Source: Treponema sp.
GTDB lineage: Bacteria > Spirochaetota > Spirochaetia > Treponematales > Breznakiellaceae
NCBI GenBank assembly: GCA_031266175.1
Contig: JAISBN010000037.1
Coordinates: 1-55,259, forward strand
Reading direction: 5' to 3'
DNA length: 55,259 nt
Of this stretch, positions 45,357-53,746 are shown in pieces; the first letter of the stretch is position 1; every line of letters begins with the position of its first letter. The translations under genes and the position numbers were made by a program. A model generated the notes under the pieces. That model saw nothing but the letters and a program-made list of their open reading frames with translations, was not told the origin of the DNA and made no database searches.

Positions 45357-45553
45357 GAAATCGCCCGCATCGTCTTGTTATAGTTATATCTGATAATTAA
45401 AAAATACAAAAAAAAAGGCTGCTATGCAAGTTTGGCGACCGGTATTCATTGGCAAACACCGTCACCCCGGGAGATATAAGGCATTTATGGCAATTTCTTT
45501 TACAGCCCGTGTCCGCCCGCGGCTACTTTCGTCAGCGAACGACCGCCCGGGAA

Positions 45554-46222
45554 TCAGCCGAAAAGCGCCGCCGCTTCCGACAGATCGGCGCAGCGCCGCC
45601 ACACGGTCTTAAGGACTTCTTCAGAAGGCTCAGCCTGATCTTTGATAAAAACCGAAGGGATTCCCGCGGCGGCCAGGGCTTTAAGGCCCGCGGGGGAATC
45701 TTCAAAACCCACACAGTCCGCCGCCTGTTCCCCCAGCCGTTCAAGGGCCAGCAGGAACACGTCCGGCGCGGGCTTGCTGGCCGGGACTTCGTCGCCGCAG
45801 GCCAGAAAGCGGAACCGGTCCAGGATGCCGGCCTTTTCCAGCTTCCACCGGGCCCGTTCCCTGTTTGCCGAAGTAGCCACCGCCAGGGGTATTCCCAGCC
45901 GCCCAAGATGATCCAGCAGGGTCAGAAGGCCCGGGCGGTGGGGAATCCCCTCCGTTTCCCCCAGCTCGGTAATCCGCCGCCGGGTCCTGTCCCAAATCTC
46001 CCGGTAGGGATAATCCCTGCCGTATTCGGCAAGGTACAGCTCTTCCGACGCGTCATCGGTAATCCCGATGGTACTGCGGAGCATTGCTTCAGAAATAGGC
46101 TGGGCCATCTCTCCGCAGACCCCGATAAAGGCCCCTATCTCAAGCCGTTCGGTGTCCAGCATCAGGCCGTCCATGTCCAGGATAACTCCCTTCGGCATAC
46201 AAGGGGTCTGCCGGCCGGTCAT
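45554..46222 (-). CDS. HAD-superfamily phosphatase (beta-phosphoglucomutase-like)
   Basis: The 222-aa protein has all HAD motifs: nucleophile LDMDGLMLDTE, motif II AVATSANR, motif III Lys in EVPASKPAPDVF and acidic motif IV GFEDSPAGLKA. An alpha-helical cap lies between motifs I and II, as in phosphoglucomutase/phosphoglycolate phosphatase subfamily I. The substrate is probably a small sugar phosphate. Its ATG overlaps the stop of the sigma factor gene (ATGA), so its expression follows the sigma factor. Confidence 0.88.
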   Translation of the reverse strand: MTGRQTPCMPKGVILDMDGLMLDTERLEIGAFIGVCGEMAQPISEAMLRSTIGITDDASEELYLAEYGRDYPYREIWDRTRRRITELGETEGIPHRPGLLTLLDHLGRLGIPLAVATSANRERARWKLEKAGILDRFRFLACGDEVPASKPAPDVFLLALERLGEQAADCVGFEDSPAGLKALAAAGIPSVFIKDQAEPSEEVLKTVWRRCADLSEAAALFG

Positions 46223-47067
46223 GCTACATAAATCTCCAAAACTTTGCGGGCCGCGGGATGCTGGAGCCGTTTAAGGGCCTTCTTTTCAATCTGCCTGATC
46301 CGTTCCTTGGTCAGGTTAAAGCGATCGCCGATTTCCTTAAGGGAAAGGGGCGCTTTGTTTCCCAGTCCGTACCGGAACCGGATAACGTCCGCTTCTTTCT
46401 TTTCCAGCTTGTTCAGGACCTGTTCAATGTCGTTATGCAGGGCCGCGTCCATGGCCAGGGCTTCCGGCGCCTGGTAATTTGAAGCTTCCACAAAATCCCC
46501 CAGGGTGGAAGAATCCCGTTCGTTGTACAGGGGATTTTCCAAGGATATCATATCCCGGGAAATACTTAAGAGATCCTCCACGTGTCCGGGCTCCAGGTCC
46601 AGAAGCCGGGCCACTTCCTTAACTTCCGATTTTCCTTCCGGCACGAAGCGCTTTGCCTTTTCAATCTGTACCAGTTCATTGGCCCTGTTCAGGGGCAGCC
46701 GGATCATCCTGGACTTTTCACAGATAGCCTTTAAAACAGCCTGCCGGATCCACCAGACGGCGTAGGAAATAAAATGATACCCCTTTTCCACGTCGTAATG
46801 CTTGATTGCGTTGAGCAGTCCCAGGTTTCCTTCGCTGATCAGGTCTTCCAGGGCTATTCCCTGTCCCTGATATTTTTTTGCCACGTTTACCACAAAGCGC
46901 AGGTTCGCGTTTGCCAATTTCTCCCGGGCGGCTTGGCTTCCCTTTGCCGCTTCCCGGGCGCAGGATTCTTCTTCTTCCCGGGTTAACAGGGGAATCCGGT
47001 TGATTTCCTTCAGATACATGGCGAGAACGTTCTCGTCGTTTCCGGTTTTCTTCTTTGTCGCGATCAA
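46219..47067 (-). CDS. RNA polymerase sigma-70 family factor (RpoS-like)
   Basis: The 282-aa factor contains regions 1.2-4.2 without region 1.1: YLKEINRIPLLTREEE (1.2), NLRFVVNVAKKYQGQGIALEDLISEGNLGLLNAIKHYD and SYAVWWIRQAV (2.1-2.4), RLPLNRANEL and the region-3 segment, and SLKEIGDRFNLTKERIRQIEKKALKRLQ (4.2). It fits group 2 alternative sigma factors, and I recall an RpoS-annotated gene at this position in T. pallidum. The start is TTG behind GGAGGT. Upstream is an excellent sigma-54-type promoter. A HAD phosphatase is translationally coupled downstream and groES lies upstream. Confidence 0.93.
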   Translation of the reverse strand: MIATKKKTGNDENVLAMYLKEINRIPLLTREEEESCAREAAKGSQAAREKLANANLRFVVNVAKKYQGQGIALEDLISEGNLGLLNAIKHYDVEKGYHFISYAVWWIRQAVLKAICEKSRMIRLPLNRANELVQIEKAKRFVPEGKSEVKEVARLLDLEPGHVEDLLSISRDMISLENPLYNERDSSTLGDFVEASNYQAPEALAMDAALHNDIEQVLNKLEKKEADVIRFRYGLGNKAPLSLKEIGDRFNLTKERIRQIEKKALKRLQHPAARKVLEIYVA

Positions 47068-47105
47068 TTACCTACCTCCAAATGATTTATTCTTGCCAAT
47101 AGAAT

Positions 47106-47121
47106 AGCAAATTCCATGCCA
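47106..47121 (-). promoter_or_regulatory. Sigma-54 (RpoN)-type -24/-12 promoter of the sigma factor gene
   Basis: The minus strand reads TTGGCATGGAATTTGCTA: TGGCA and TTGCT with the invariant GG and GC exactly 10 bp apart. The start of transcription would fall about 28 nt before the TTG start codon. An AT-rich TATAAT further upstream lacks a convincing -35. Confidence 0.75.
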
Positions 47122-47295
47122 AGAAGGGGGGATAGGGAAAAAATTCTGTAAGTCTTTATATTATAAGGAATTAGCGGTAAAAGGGAGTTTTTTCCCGGAC
47201 CGTGCCAGACTTTCCGCCCTTAAAGAACGGGTTCGAAATGACACAGTACGGGAAAAAACGCTTATTGACGGGCCATTATGATACACCCCGGGGTG

Positions 47296-47568
47296 TTATT
47301 CGATAACCGCTACCACATCCTGCATCTTCAGGATCAGGTGTTCCACACCGTCAATTTTAATCTGGGTACCGGCATACTTATCGTACATAACCTTGTCACC
47401 GGGTTTTACGGTGATTTTTTCCTTTTCGGTACCCGGTCCCACTTCTACAATGGTACCCTGCTGGGTTTTCTCCTGGGCGGTATCGGGGATAATGATCCCT
47501 CCGGCTGTTTTGGCTTCATTCTTTTCAAGCTTCACAATAACCCGGTCTGCCAAGGGTTTAACCTTCAT
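47296..47568 (-). CDS. groES: Co-chaperonin GroES
   Basis: The 90-aa protein is a typical GroES: VKPLADRVIVKLEKNE, the mobile loop KTAGGIIIPDTAQEK, and KPGDKVMYDKYAGTQIKIDGVEHLILKMQDVVAVIE. It caps GroEL during folding. AGGAGG lies 7 nt before the ATG. groEL is not adjacent, as I recall for T. pallidum where groES and groEL are apart. It is monocistronic with its own promoter. Confidence 0.97.
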   Translation of the reverse strand: MKVKPLADRVIVKLEKNEAKTAGGIIIPDTAQEKTQQGTIVEVGPGTEKEKITVKPGDKVMYDKYAGTQIKIDGVEHLILKMQDVVAVIE

Positions 47569-47614
47569 ATAGGCCTCCTGATGAATAATAATAAATTTGG
47601 ATTGATTCTAATTT

Positions 47615-47643
47615 AATATAAAGAAAGCGGGCTATATCGTCAA
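47615..47643 (-). promoter_or_regulatory. Sigma-70-type promoter of groES
   Basis: TTGACG and TATATT are separated by 17 bp on the minus strand, about 45 bp upstream of the groES ATG. No CIRCE repeat is visible. Confidence 0.65.
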
Positions 47644-47674
47644 GCCTTGGGAGAATTTTTTCGGATTCCCCCGC

Positions 47675-49531
47675 CTATTCCCTGCCGGCATCCAGGCGGC
47701 TCAGTTCCAGCCGGGCTTCAAGGTTTTCAGGATCCAAATCCAGGGCATATTCCAGGGGACGGCGGCTTTCCGGGCCCCTGCCCAGAGAACGGAGGAGCCC
47801 GGCGATGCGGACCTGTATCCTGGCGGCGTCCCGTCTTTCCGGGGCAGCTCCCGCGGCGGAAATACCGGAATCTTCCGGGAGAATTCCCCCCGCGGCCAGC
47901 AGGCCCGCGGCGGTTTCGCAGCATTCCAGGGCTTCCCGGAAATTGCCCCGCCTTTCCAGTAGCAGCCCCAGGCAGGCCGGAGCCTGCCACAGGGGCTGCC
48001 GCCTCCGGTGAAGTCCCCCTTCACCGGGGGACTTCACAATGCTCCGCAGGGTCTTTTCCGCCTCATCAAGATCGCCGGCCCTGAGCTGGGCAAAGGCCCG
48101 GTGCAGGCCTGACCAGGGGCCTTCCGCCCGGTTAATGGCCGCATTACGCAGGACCAGGGGAGTTTCATCGTACCGGCGCTGAAAGTCAAAGTACCAGGCG
48201 GCCCACTCAAAAAGCCGGGGATCGCCGGAGTGGCGGTTCAGGAGATTCCAGGTTTCCGCCACCGTACGATCCACGGTCCAGCTTTCGCTTTTTCGCCGCA
48301 GCAGTTCCAGATCAAAGAGGCCTTCGGCCGGATCGGTCCCTTCCAGGATAACCAAAGCCTGATTCAGGGGAACAAGCCGGGAATACCTGATAACCCCGAA
48401 GACCCGTCCCGGCAGGCCTTCCGAATCAGCGGCAAAAAGCCGTTCCAGCCACCGGCCCGCCTCCCCGGCGTCCGGGGCGGTCGCCGCCAGATTGTAGAAC
48501 GCCCGGACTCTAAGGGAAGCGGCCGCGCCGGCCTCCGAAACGCCGGAGAAACCGTCCGCCGCCCCGGCAGAACCGCCCGGCGCTCCGGCAGCGACCGGGC
48601 CGGAAACCACCGCCTGCCATAAAATCCGGGCCTGATCGACAAAATTGCCGAGCCACAGGGCGTCGCCCTGCCGGGCCAGGCCCCGGTCGTCGGTAAATAC
48701 CGAAAAGAGTTCCGCCGCCCGGAGAAAATTGCCGTGGTCGTAAAAAAATTCCCCGCCGAACAGGGAGGTTTCAGCCAGCAAAGGGGGCGAATCAAAGAGC
48801 GCGTTAACCATAGCCGCGGCCTGGCGGCCCCCGCCGGTATTTCCAGCGTCACCGCTTACGGCGCCAACGGCGCCGTCTTCCTCAAGCAGGGTCCTGATAC
48901 AGGCGTTAACGAGGTACCGCTCCCGTTCCCCGCCGTCTGCAAGGGAACAGAGCAGGGTAAACAGTTCCCGGGGAAGGAAACGGGCGGAAGCGGGATCCCC
49001 CATAACCCCCGAAAAAACCGAACAGGCCAGGGAAAGATCCTGCAGCGCCCCGCCGGACATCAGAACCGCCAGTTCCCGCAGTTCCGCGGCCTCTTCTTCC
49101 GAAAGCGGCCGTCCCGCGGCATTGAGGACCAGGGCCTCCGCGGCCAGGGCCCCGATTTGGGCGGAATGGGGATAGAGCCGCCGGACCCGTTCCGCGGCCC
49201 GGACATACGCTTCAAGGTAGGAGTCCCCGCCGGGAATATCCCGCAGAACAGGAAAGCGGCGGCGCTTTAAGACTGAAAGGACCTGTTCGGTATCCAGGGC
49301 TTTTTTTTCCAGGGAATCCAGCAGGCCGTTCCGCTGCCGGAAAGAAAGGCCGGGATCCTCCAGCAGAGCTTCATCGTAGTCCCTGAGGGCCTGGGCAAAG
49401 GTTCCGGAAGCGGAAAGAAACAGGGGAATGCCCCCCAGCAGCGAAAGCAGCGCCAGCGCCCCCGCAAGGCACAGAAAAACAACAAGCCCCAGCAGGCATA
49501 CGCCCCGCAGAAGATTGGACTGCTTGCTCAT
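47675..49531 (-). CDS. TPR-like membrane-anchored protein (618 aa)
   Basis: An N-terminal hydrophobic segment (LLRGVCLLGLVVFLCLAGALALLSLLGGIPLFL) anchors or exports the protein. The rest is Ala/Leu-rich helix with repeated TPR-type pairs (FRQRNGLLDSLEKKALDTEQVLSVL, WSGLHRAFAQLRAGDLDEAEKTLRSIV, and a clear C-terminal TPR in RPLEYALDLDPENLEARLELSRLDA). TPR proteins are scaffolds, here probably in the periplasm. It overlaps nusB by ATGA and occupies the position of a conserved hypothetical gene next to nusB in T. pallidum. The function is unknown. Confidence 0.72.
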   Translation of the reverse strand: MSKQSNLLRGVCLLGLVVFLCLAGALALLSLLGGIPLFLSASGTFAQALRDYDEALLEDPGLSFRQRNGLLDSLEKKALDTEQVLSVLKRRRFPVLRDIPGGDSYLEAYVRAAERVRRLYPHSAQIGALAAEALVLNAAGRPLSEEEAAELRELAVLMSGGALQDLSLACSVFSGVMGDPASARFLPRELFTLLCSLADGGERERYLVNACIRTLLEEDGAVGAVSGDAGNTGGGRQAAAMVNALFDSPPLLAETSLFGGEFFYDHGNFLRAAELFSVFTDDRGLARQGDALWLGNFVDQARILWQAVVSGPVAAGAPGGSAGAADGFSGVSEAGAAASLRVRAFYNLAATAPDAGEAGRWLERLFAADSEGLPGRVFGVIRYSRLVPLNQALVILEGTDPAEGLFDLELLRRKSESWTVDRTVAETWNLLNRHSGDPRLFEWAAWYFDFQRRYDETPLVLRNAAINRAEGPWSGLHRAFAQLRAGDLDEAEKTLRSIVKSPGEGGLHRRRQPLWQAPACLGLLLERRGNFREALECCETAAGLLAAGGILPEDSGISAAGAAPERRDAARIQVRIAGLLRSLGRGPESRRPLEYALDLDPENLEARLELSRLDAGRE

Positions 49532-49965
49532 GATCCCTTATTTTGAACGGTTTTCCGCACCCCGTCCAGTACTCCGTTGATAAAACGGTACGAATCATCG
49601 GTACCGTATTCCCGGGAAATATCAATGGCTTCATCAATTACCACGGAAGGGGGCAGGTCCTGGAACATCAGCTCATACACGCTTAAGCGGAGCAGCGCCC
49701 GGTCAACCAGCGTCAGCCGGGAAAAATCCCAATGGGCCAGATGGCTGCGGATCATCGCGTCCACCGCAGCAATATTTTCCACCGTTCCGGTAACGAGGAG
49801 CCTGGAAAAATCCGCGGCTTCCCCCAGCAAAGCCCTCTTGCCGTCTTCCAGCCAGGGGAAGGTAACCAGATCCGCCAGTTCCCGTTCCCTGTCCGCCGCA
49901 TCCGTCACATCCCATGCAAACAGGGTCTGAAAGGCCAGTATCCGTCCCTTGCGCCGCGACCCCAT
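49528..49965 (-). CDS. nusB: Transcription antitermination factor NusB
   Basis: The 145-aa all-helical protein matches NusB: MGSRRKGRILAFQTLFAWDVT at the N-terminus, and DRALLRLSVYELMFQDLPPSVVIDEAIDISREYGTDDSYRFINGVLDGV at the C-terminus. With NusE it binds boxA in rRNA leaders to prevent premature termination. It overlaps the PPIase gene as TAATG and the TPR gene as ATGA, in one operon. Confidence 0.95.
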   Translation of the reverse strand: MGSRRKGRILAFQTLFAWDVTDAADRERELADLVTFPWLEDGKRALLGEAADFSRLLVTGTVENIAAVDAMIRSHLAHWDFSRLTLVDRALLRLSVYELMFQDLPPSVVIDEAIDISREYGTDDSYRFINGVLDGVRKTVQNKGS

Positions 49966-51068
49966 TACCAGGTTATTTTACTGTAGGTGTCGTCCATCAC
50001 CTGGACGCTGCCCCTTTTCCGCAGATCGGTAACCAGCTCTTCCGAAGCCTGCTGCAGGGTTGTCATAAAACGCCGCTGTACTTCCGCGTCGGAAATGGTT
50101 TTCCGTACCGTGGGGGACCGGGGATCTTCCAGATTATAGATGTCGTCCAGGGAAAGGGTTTTTGCCCGGTAGGTTTCGATAATTTTAATAATGAAAAAAC
50201 CGTCGGGCCTTTCCACCAGCCTGGAAATCTCGCCCTGCTTAAGGGCAAAAACAGCGTCGACAAAAGAAGCGCCCATGGCCTGGCGTATTCTGTCGTGCCT
50301 GTACACAAAGCCGTCGCCGCTTAAATAGCCCGAATCGGGCCGGCGGAAATCCCTGATCGCCTCGTCGAATTTTGCGGGGTCCCCGCCTATCTGCCTGAGC
50401 AGATTATTCGCCGTGGTCTGGGCGGCGGCCTTTTCGCCGGGATTACGGATGGGAACCATGAGCATCCGGACCCGGACCGCGTCGGGCCGGGCAAAACCGT
50501 TGTCAAAAATACTCTTGGCCCTGGCGTCGGTGTAAATCGTTTGGATTTCCGCGTCCGTGGGGTTCTTGATGCCTTCGAACAGGGGCTGTTTCTTGACCTT
50601 AAGATAATTTTCCGTTAACAGGGTCCGCTTCATCAGCTCCTTGTAGGATGCCCGGCTCATTCCCGTTCTGTTCCGGAGTTCCGTATCAATTTCCGCGTCC
50701 GTGGGGGTATGTCCCAGCACCCTGGCAAGACCTTCGGAAAAGCCCTTGATGCTCTGATCAAAGTACTGGTTTATTTCCCGGTCGGTGACGGTAACCTTTT
50801 CCTGTTCCGCCGCCTGACAGGCCAGAAACTGGTTTCCCAACTCGTCCAGGGCCTGCCGTTTTTCCGTATCCGTCAGATGGGCATTGCTGTCCTGGGTGCT
50901 CATGGCCTTGGTTATGGTAAGCCAGCTGATATATTCCTTAAACTGCTTAACGGTAATCTGCTCAGTTTTGGAAAGCCGGACTACGGCCACGGGCTGAAGA
51001 TCGATTTGGGCAAAAGCCAGGGCCGAAACAGCGCAAAAACTACATAAAAACAGGATATAACGTTTCAT
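49965..51068 (-). CDS. SurA/parvulin-like peptidyl-prolyl isomerase (Tpn39b-like)
   Basis: The 367-aa exported protein has a signal peptide (MKRYILFLCSFCAVSALAFA) and a SurA-N-like domain (KQFKEYISWLTITKAM, ALDELGNQFLACQAAEQEKVTVTDREINQYFDQS). A parvulin-like region follows (DAVRVRMLMVPIRNPGEKAAAQTTANNLLRQIGGDPAKFDEAIRDF; GASFVDAVFALKQGEISRLVERPDGFFIIKIIE). It probably chaperones outer-membrane proteins in the periplasm, such as those of the 28-42 kb operon. AAGGTGA precedes the ATG. Gene order suggests identity with T. pallidum Tpn39b (TP1016). Confidence 0.85.
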   Translation of the reverse strand: MKRYILFLCSFCAVSALAFAQIDLQPVAVVRLSKTEQITVKQFKEYISWLTITKAMSTQDSNAHLTDTEKRQALDELGNQFLACQAAEQEKVTVTDREINQYFDQSIKGFSEGLARVLGHTPTDAEIDTELRNRTGMSRASYKELMKRTLLTENYLKVKKQPLFEGIKNPTDAEIQTIYTDARAKSIFDNGFARPDAVRVRMLMVPIRNPGEKAAAQTTANNLLRQIGGDPAKFDEAIRDFRRPDSGYLSGDGFVYRHDRIRQAMGASFVDAVFALKQGEISRLVERPDGFFIIKIIETYRAKTLSLDDIYNLEDPRSPTVRKTISDAEVQRRFMTTLQQASEELVTDLRKRGSVQVMDDTYSKITW

Positions 51069-51102
51069 TTTATCACCTTACCATTAAAGTTATAGTACAT
51101 AT

Positions 51103-51135
51103 CAAAAAAAATAAACAGGCTGAAAAGTAACAGCC
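51103..51135 (-). terminator. Possible weak terminator after alaS
   Basis: On the minus strand GGCTG and CAGCC (5 bp, 8-nt loop) are followed by TGTTTATTTTTTTT. The stem is short, so some read-through into the PPIase-nusB genes is likely. Confidence 0.4.
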
Positions 51136-51143
51136 CGGTCTTT

Positions 51144-52952
51144 TTAAGTTAAAATTGCCCGGATACGCCGGATGCCGGCGGAGGACGATTGTTCCTTCTG
51201 TATGGTGAACGTGCCCATGGTTCCCGTATGTTCCACATGGGGGCCCCCGCAGACTTCTCTGGAAAAGAAGTCCGGGGGGCTGCCCACGGTGTACACCTTG
51301 ACCTGGGATTCGTACTTTTCCCCGAAAAGGGCGACGGCCCCGGAGGCCTTCGCTTCTTCCAGGGACATTACCGCCATGGTCACCGGCAGATCCCCGCGGA
51401 TCTGTTCGTTGACGATGTTCTGGACCGTTTTGATCTCCTCCGCCGTCATGGGCGAGGGATGGGAAAAGTCAAAACGCATCCGCTCCGCGGTGATGTTGGA
51501 ACCCTTCTGGGCAACATGATCCCCCAGCACCATGCGCAGGGCCCTATGGAGCAGGTGGGTGGCGGTATGGTACTTCACCGCCATTTCCCCCTGGTCCACA
51601 AGCCCTCCCTTAAAGACCTGCCCCCCCTGGGAGCGGGACAATTCCTGGTGCTTTTTAAAGGCCTCGTCAAATTCCTCCCGGTTTACCGTCATGCCCTGTT
51701 CACGGGCCAGCTCTTCGGTCAGCTCAATGGGAAAGCCGTAGGTGTCGTAGAGCTTAAAAGCCAGCCGGCCGGACATGATCTTCCGGGGATCTTTTAACAG
51801 ATTGGGAAGGAGTTTTTCAAATTCATGTTCGCCCTTCTGGAGGGTTTCCAGAAATTTTTGCTCCTCCCGCCTAAGTTCTTCCTTAATAAAAGCGGCGTTG
51901 GCCCTAAGTTCCGGATAGGAGGCGGCAAACTTTTCCACCACCGCTTCGGACACGGGCAGGAGGCTTTCGATGCCGAGCTTCCGGCCGTGCCGTACCGCCC
52001 GGCGGACAAGGCGGCGGAGTACATAACCCGCCCCCACATTGGAGGGACTCACCGCCCTGGGATCCCCCAGCACAAAGGTAGCGGACCGCACATGATCGCA
52101 GATGATCCGGACGGAGCTGTCCCTGTCGGGATCGCTCCCGTATACATAGCCGGGATCGTCCATCGCGGCGGTAACCGCGGCGATGATCGGGGCGAATATC
52201 TCCGTATCGTAGACGGACTTTTTGCCGTTAAGGATCGTGACGGTCCGCTCGATGCCCATGCCGGTATCGACACATTTACGGGCCAGGGGCTCGTAGGTTC
52301 CCGCTTCGGTTTTATTGTACTGCATGAACACGTCGTTCCAGATTTCAAGCCATTTGCCGCAGGAACAGCCGGGGCCGCAGTCAGGGCCGCAGGGCTCTTT
52401 CCCGATGTCGTAAAACATCTCCGAATCGGGACCGCAGGGGCCGGTGCTTCCCGCGGGGCCCCACCAGTTGTCTTCCTTGGGCCGGCAGCTGATCCTGTCT
52501 TCGGGGATCCCCAGCTCTTTCCAGACCGCCGCGGATTCCTCGTCCCGGGGGGCGTTTTCGTCCCCCTCAAAAACCGTTACCCCCAGCTTTTCCACGGGAA
52601 TTCCCAGCCATTGGGGCGAGGTAAGAAATTCAAAACTCATCCTGATGGCCCCGTCTTTAAAGTAGTCCCCCAAAGACCAGTTCCCCAGCATTTCAAAAAA
52701 AGTCAGGTGGCTGGGATCCCCCACGCTGTCTATGTCGCCGGTCCTGATGCACTTCTGGTAGTCCACCAGCCGCTTTCCCGCGGGATGGGGTTCCCCCAAA
52801 AGGTAGGGTACCAGGGGATGCATCCCCGCGGTGGTAAAAAGCACCGTGGGGTCATTTTCCGGAATCAGGGACTTTCCCTCGATTTGGGCGTGACCGTGCT
52901 GCACAAAGAATTCGATGTATTTGGAGCGCAGTTCATCGGAGTTCATGGACAT
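51144..52952 (-). CDS. alaS: Alanyl-tRNA synthetase, short form
   Basis: The protein of about 602 aa charges tRNA-Ala. It has the class II core (FTTAGMHPLVPYLLGEPHPAGKRLVDYQKCIRTGDIDSVG, FEMLGNWSLGDYFK) and the tRNA-recognition and editing regions (TATHLLHRAL, CGGPHVEHTG). It ends right after the editing motif and lacks the C-Ala domain of the usual roughly 875-aa enzymes; I recall the same short form in Borrelia. The track start at 53048 adds a spurious 32-residue leader. The ATG at 52952 (MSMNSDELRSKYIEFF) or 52946 fits the family. GGAGG lies 15 nt upstream. Confidence 0.94.
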   Translation of the reverse strand: MSMNSDELRSKYIEFFVQHGHAQIEGKSLIPENDPTVLFTTAGMHPLVPYLLGEPHPAGKRLVDYQKCIRTGDIDSVGDPSHLTFFEMLGNWSLGDYFKDGAIRMSFEFLTSPQWLGIPVEKLGVTVFEGDENAPRDEESAAVWKELGIPEDRISCRPKEDNWWGPAGSTGPCGPDSEMFYDIGKEPCGPDCGPGCSCGKWLEIWNDVFMQYNKTEAGTYEPLARKCVDTGMGIERTVTILNGKKSVYDTEIFAPIIAAVTAAMDDPGYVYGSDPDRDSSVRIICDHVRSATFVLGDPRAVSPSNVGAGYVLRRLVRRAVRHGRKLGIESLLPVSEAVVEKFAASYPELRANAAFIKEELRREEQKFLETLQKGEHEFEKLLPNLLKDPRKIMSGRLAFKLYDTYGFPIELTEELAREQGMTVNREEFDEAFKKHQELSRSQGGQVFKGGLVDQGEMAVKYHTATHLLHRALRMVLGDHVAQKGSNITAERMRFDFSHPSPMTAEEIKTVQNIVNEQIRGDLPVTMAVMSLEEAKASGAVALFGEKYESQVKVYTVGSPPDFFSREVCGGPHVEHTGTMGTFTIQKEQSSSAGIRRIRAILT

Positions 52953-53142
52953 ATGATAGTAAAAAATCCTCCGAGGGACAAGGGTTACAGGGGACCATCC
53001 GCATAGTACTGATAATCCGGCGGCAAGAAACCGCCGGCCGGGAACCAATCGACCATTTTCTACAAAAATGATACGCTAAAGCCTGTTCGGCGGTCCGCCG
53101 GTTAGTTCTCGTCTACCGGTCCGGATAAAAAAAGGAGACAGG

Positions 53143-53679
53143 ATGATCCCGGCAGAATTACAGACCCTGGTTAGTAATTTTCACGACCAGATAGAAAGCT
53201 ACAACGAAACCCAGCTCCGCCGTGATTTTCTTGACAAGTTTATCAAAATCCTTGGCTGGGACGTGGATAACGAAAAAGCCTATGCGGAATCATTCCGGGA
53301 GGTAATCCACGAAGACCGTATCCGCATAGCCGGACAGGCAAAAGCCCCCGACTACTGTATCCGGAGCAACGGAGGCCGGCTGTTTTATATCGAGGCGAAG
53401 AAGCCGTCGGTAAACATCCATGACGAGCCCGCCCCGGCCTTTCAGATACGGCGCTACGGCTGGACCGCAAAAATACCGGTCTGCCTTCTGACCGGTTTCC
53501 ATGAATTTTCCGTGTATGATACCGGTATAAAACCGAAAGATACCGATGATCCGGGTGTCGCCCGGATATTTTACTGCCGGTATGATGAACTGGACGCGCA
53601 TAATCCCAAACATCCCAATATTCCGGCCAACTGGCTGACGGAGGAGGAGATTGGGGTTGTGGAGGGGGAAGACGGATGA
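53143..53679 (+). CDS. Stand-alone restriction-type PD-(D/E)xK nuclease domain (178 aa)
   Basis: The protein matches the N-terminal nuclease domain of type I HsdR-like or type IIG restriction-modification enzymes: RRDFLDKFIKILGWDV, VIHEDRIRIAGQAKAPDYCIR, and the catalytic PD...EAK in APDY / YIEAKKPSVNI, followed by FQIRRYGWTAKIPVCLLTGFHEFSVYD. The usual methyltransferase or helicase domains are absent; the ORF stops after a diverged end. It has a strong AAGGAGACAGG site before the ATG, so it is probably expressed. It could be a remnant of a larger enzyme or a solitary nuclease linked to the ATPase pair 68 bp downstream. Confidence 0.75.
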   Translation: MIPAELQTLVSNFHDQIESYNETQLRRDFLDKFIKILGWDVDNEKAYAESFREVIHEDRIRIAGQAKAPDYCIRSNGGRLFYIEAKKPSVNIHDEPAPAFQIRRYGWTAKIPVCLLTGFHEFSVYDTGIKPKDTDDPGVARIFYCRYDELDAHNPKHPNIPANWLTEEEIGVVEGEDG

Positions 53680-53746
53680 GTAGAAATTTCTGCGAACTTG
53701 AATGGCCGACAACATCATTTAGAATAATAGAGCGAGGAAAAAAACT

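Noticed and set aside
47283-47296. ACACCCCGGGGTGT palindrome as the groES terminator
   Set aside because: It lacks a loop and a U-tract and touches the stop codon. It may be chance or a protein site.
45316-47670. CIRCE element for clpB or groES
   Set aside because: No TTAGCACTC-N9-GAGTGCTAA-like repeat is present in either upstream region.
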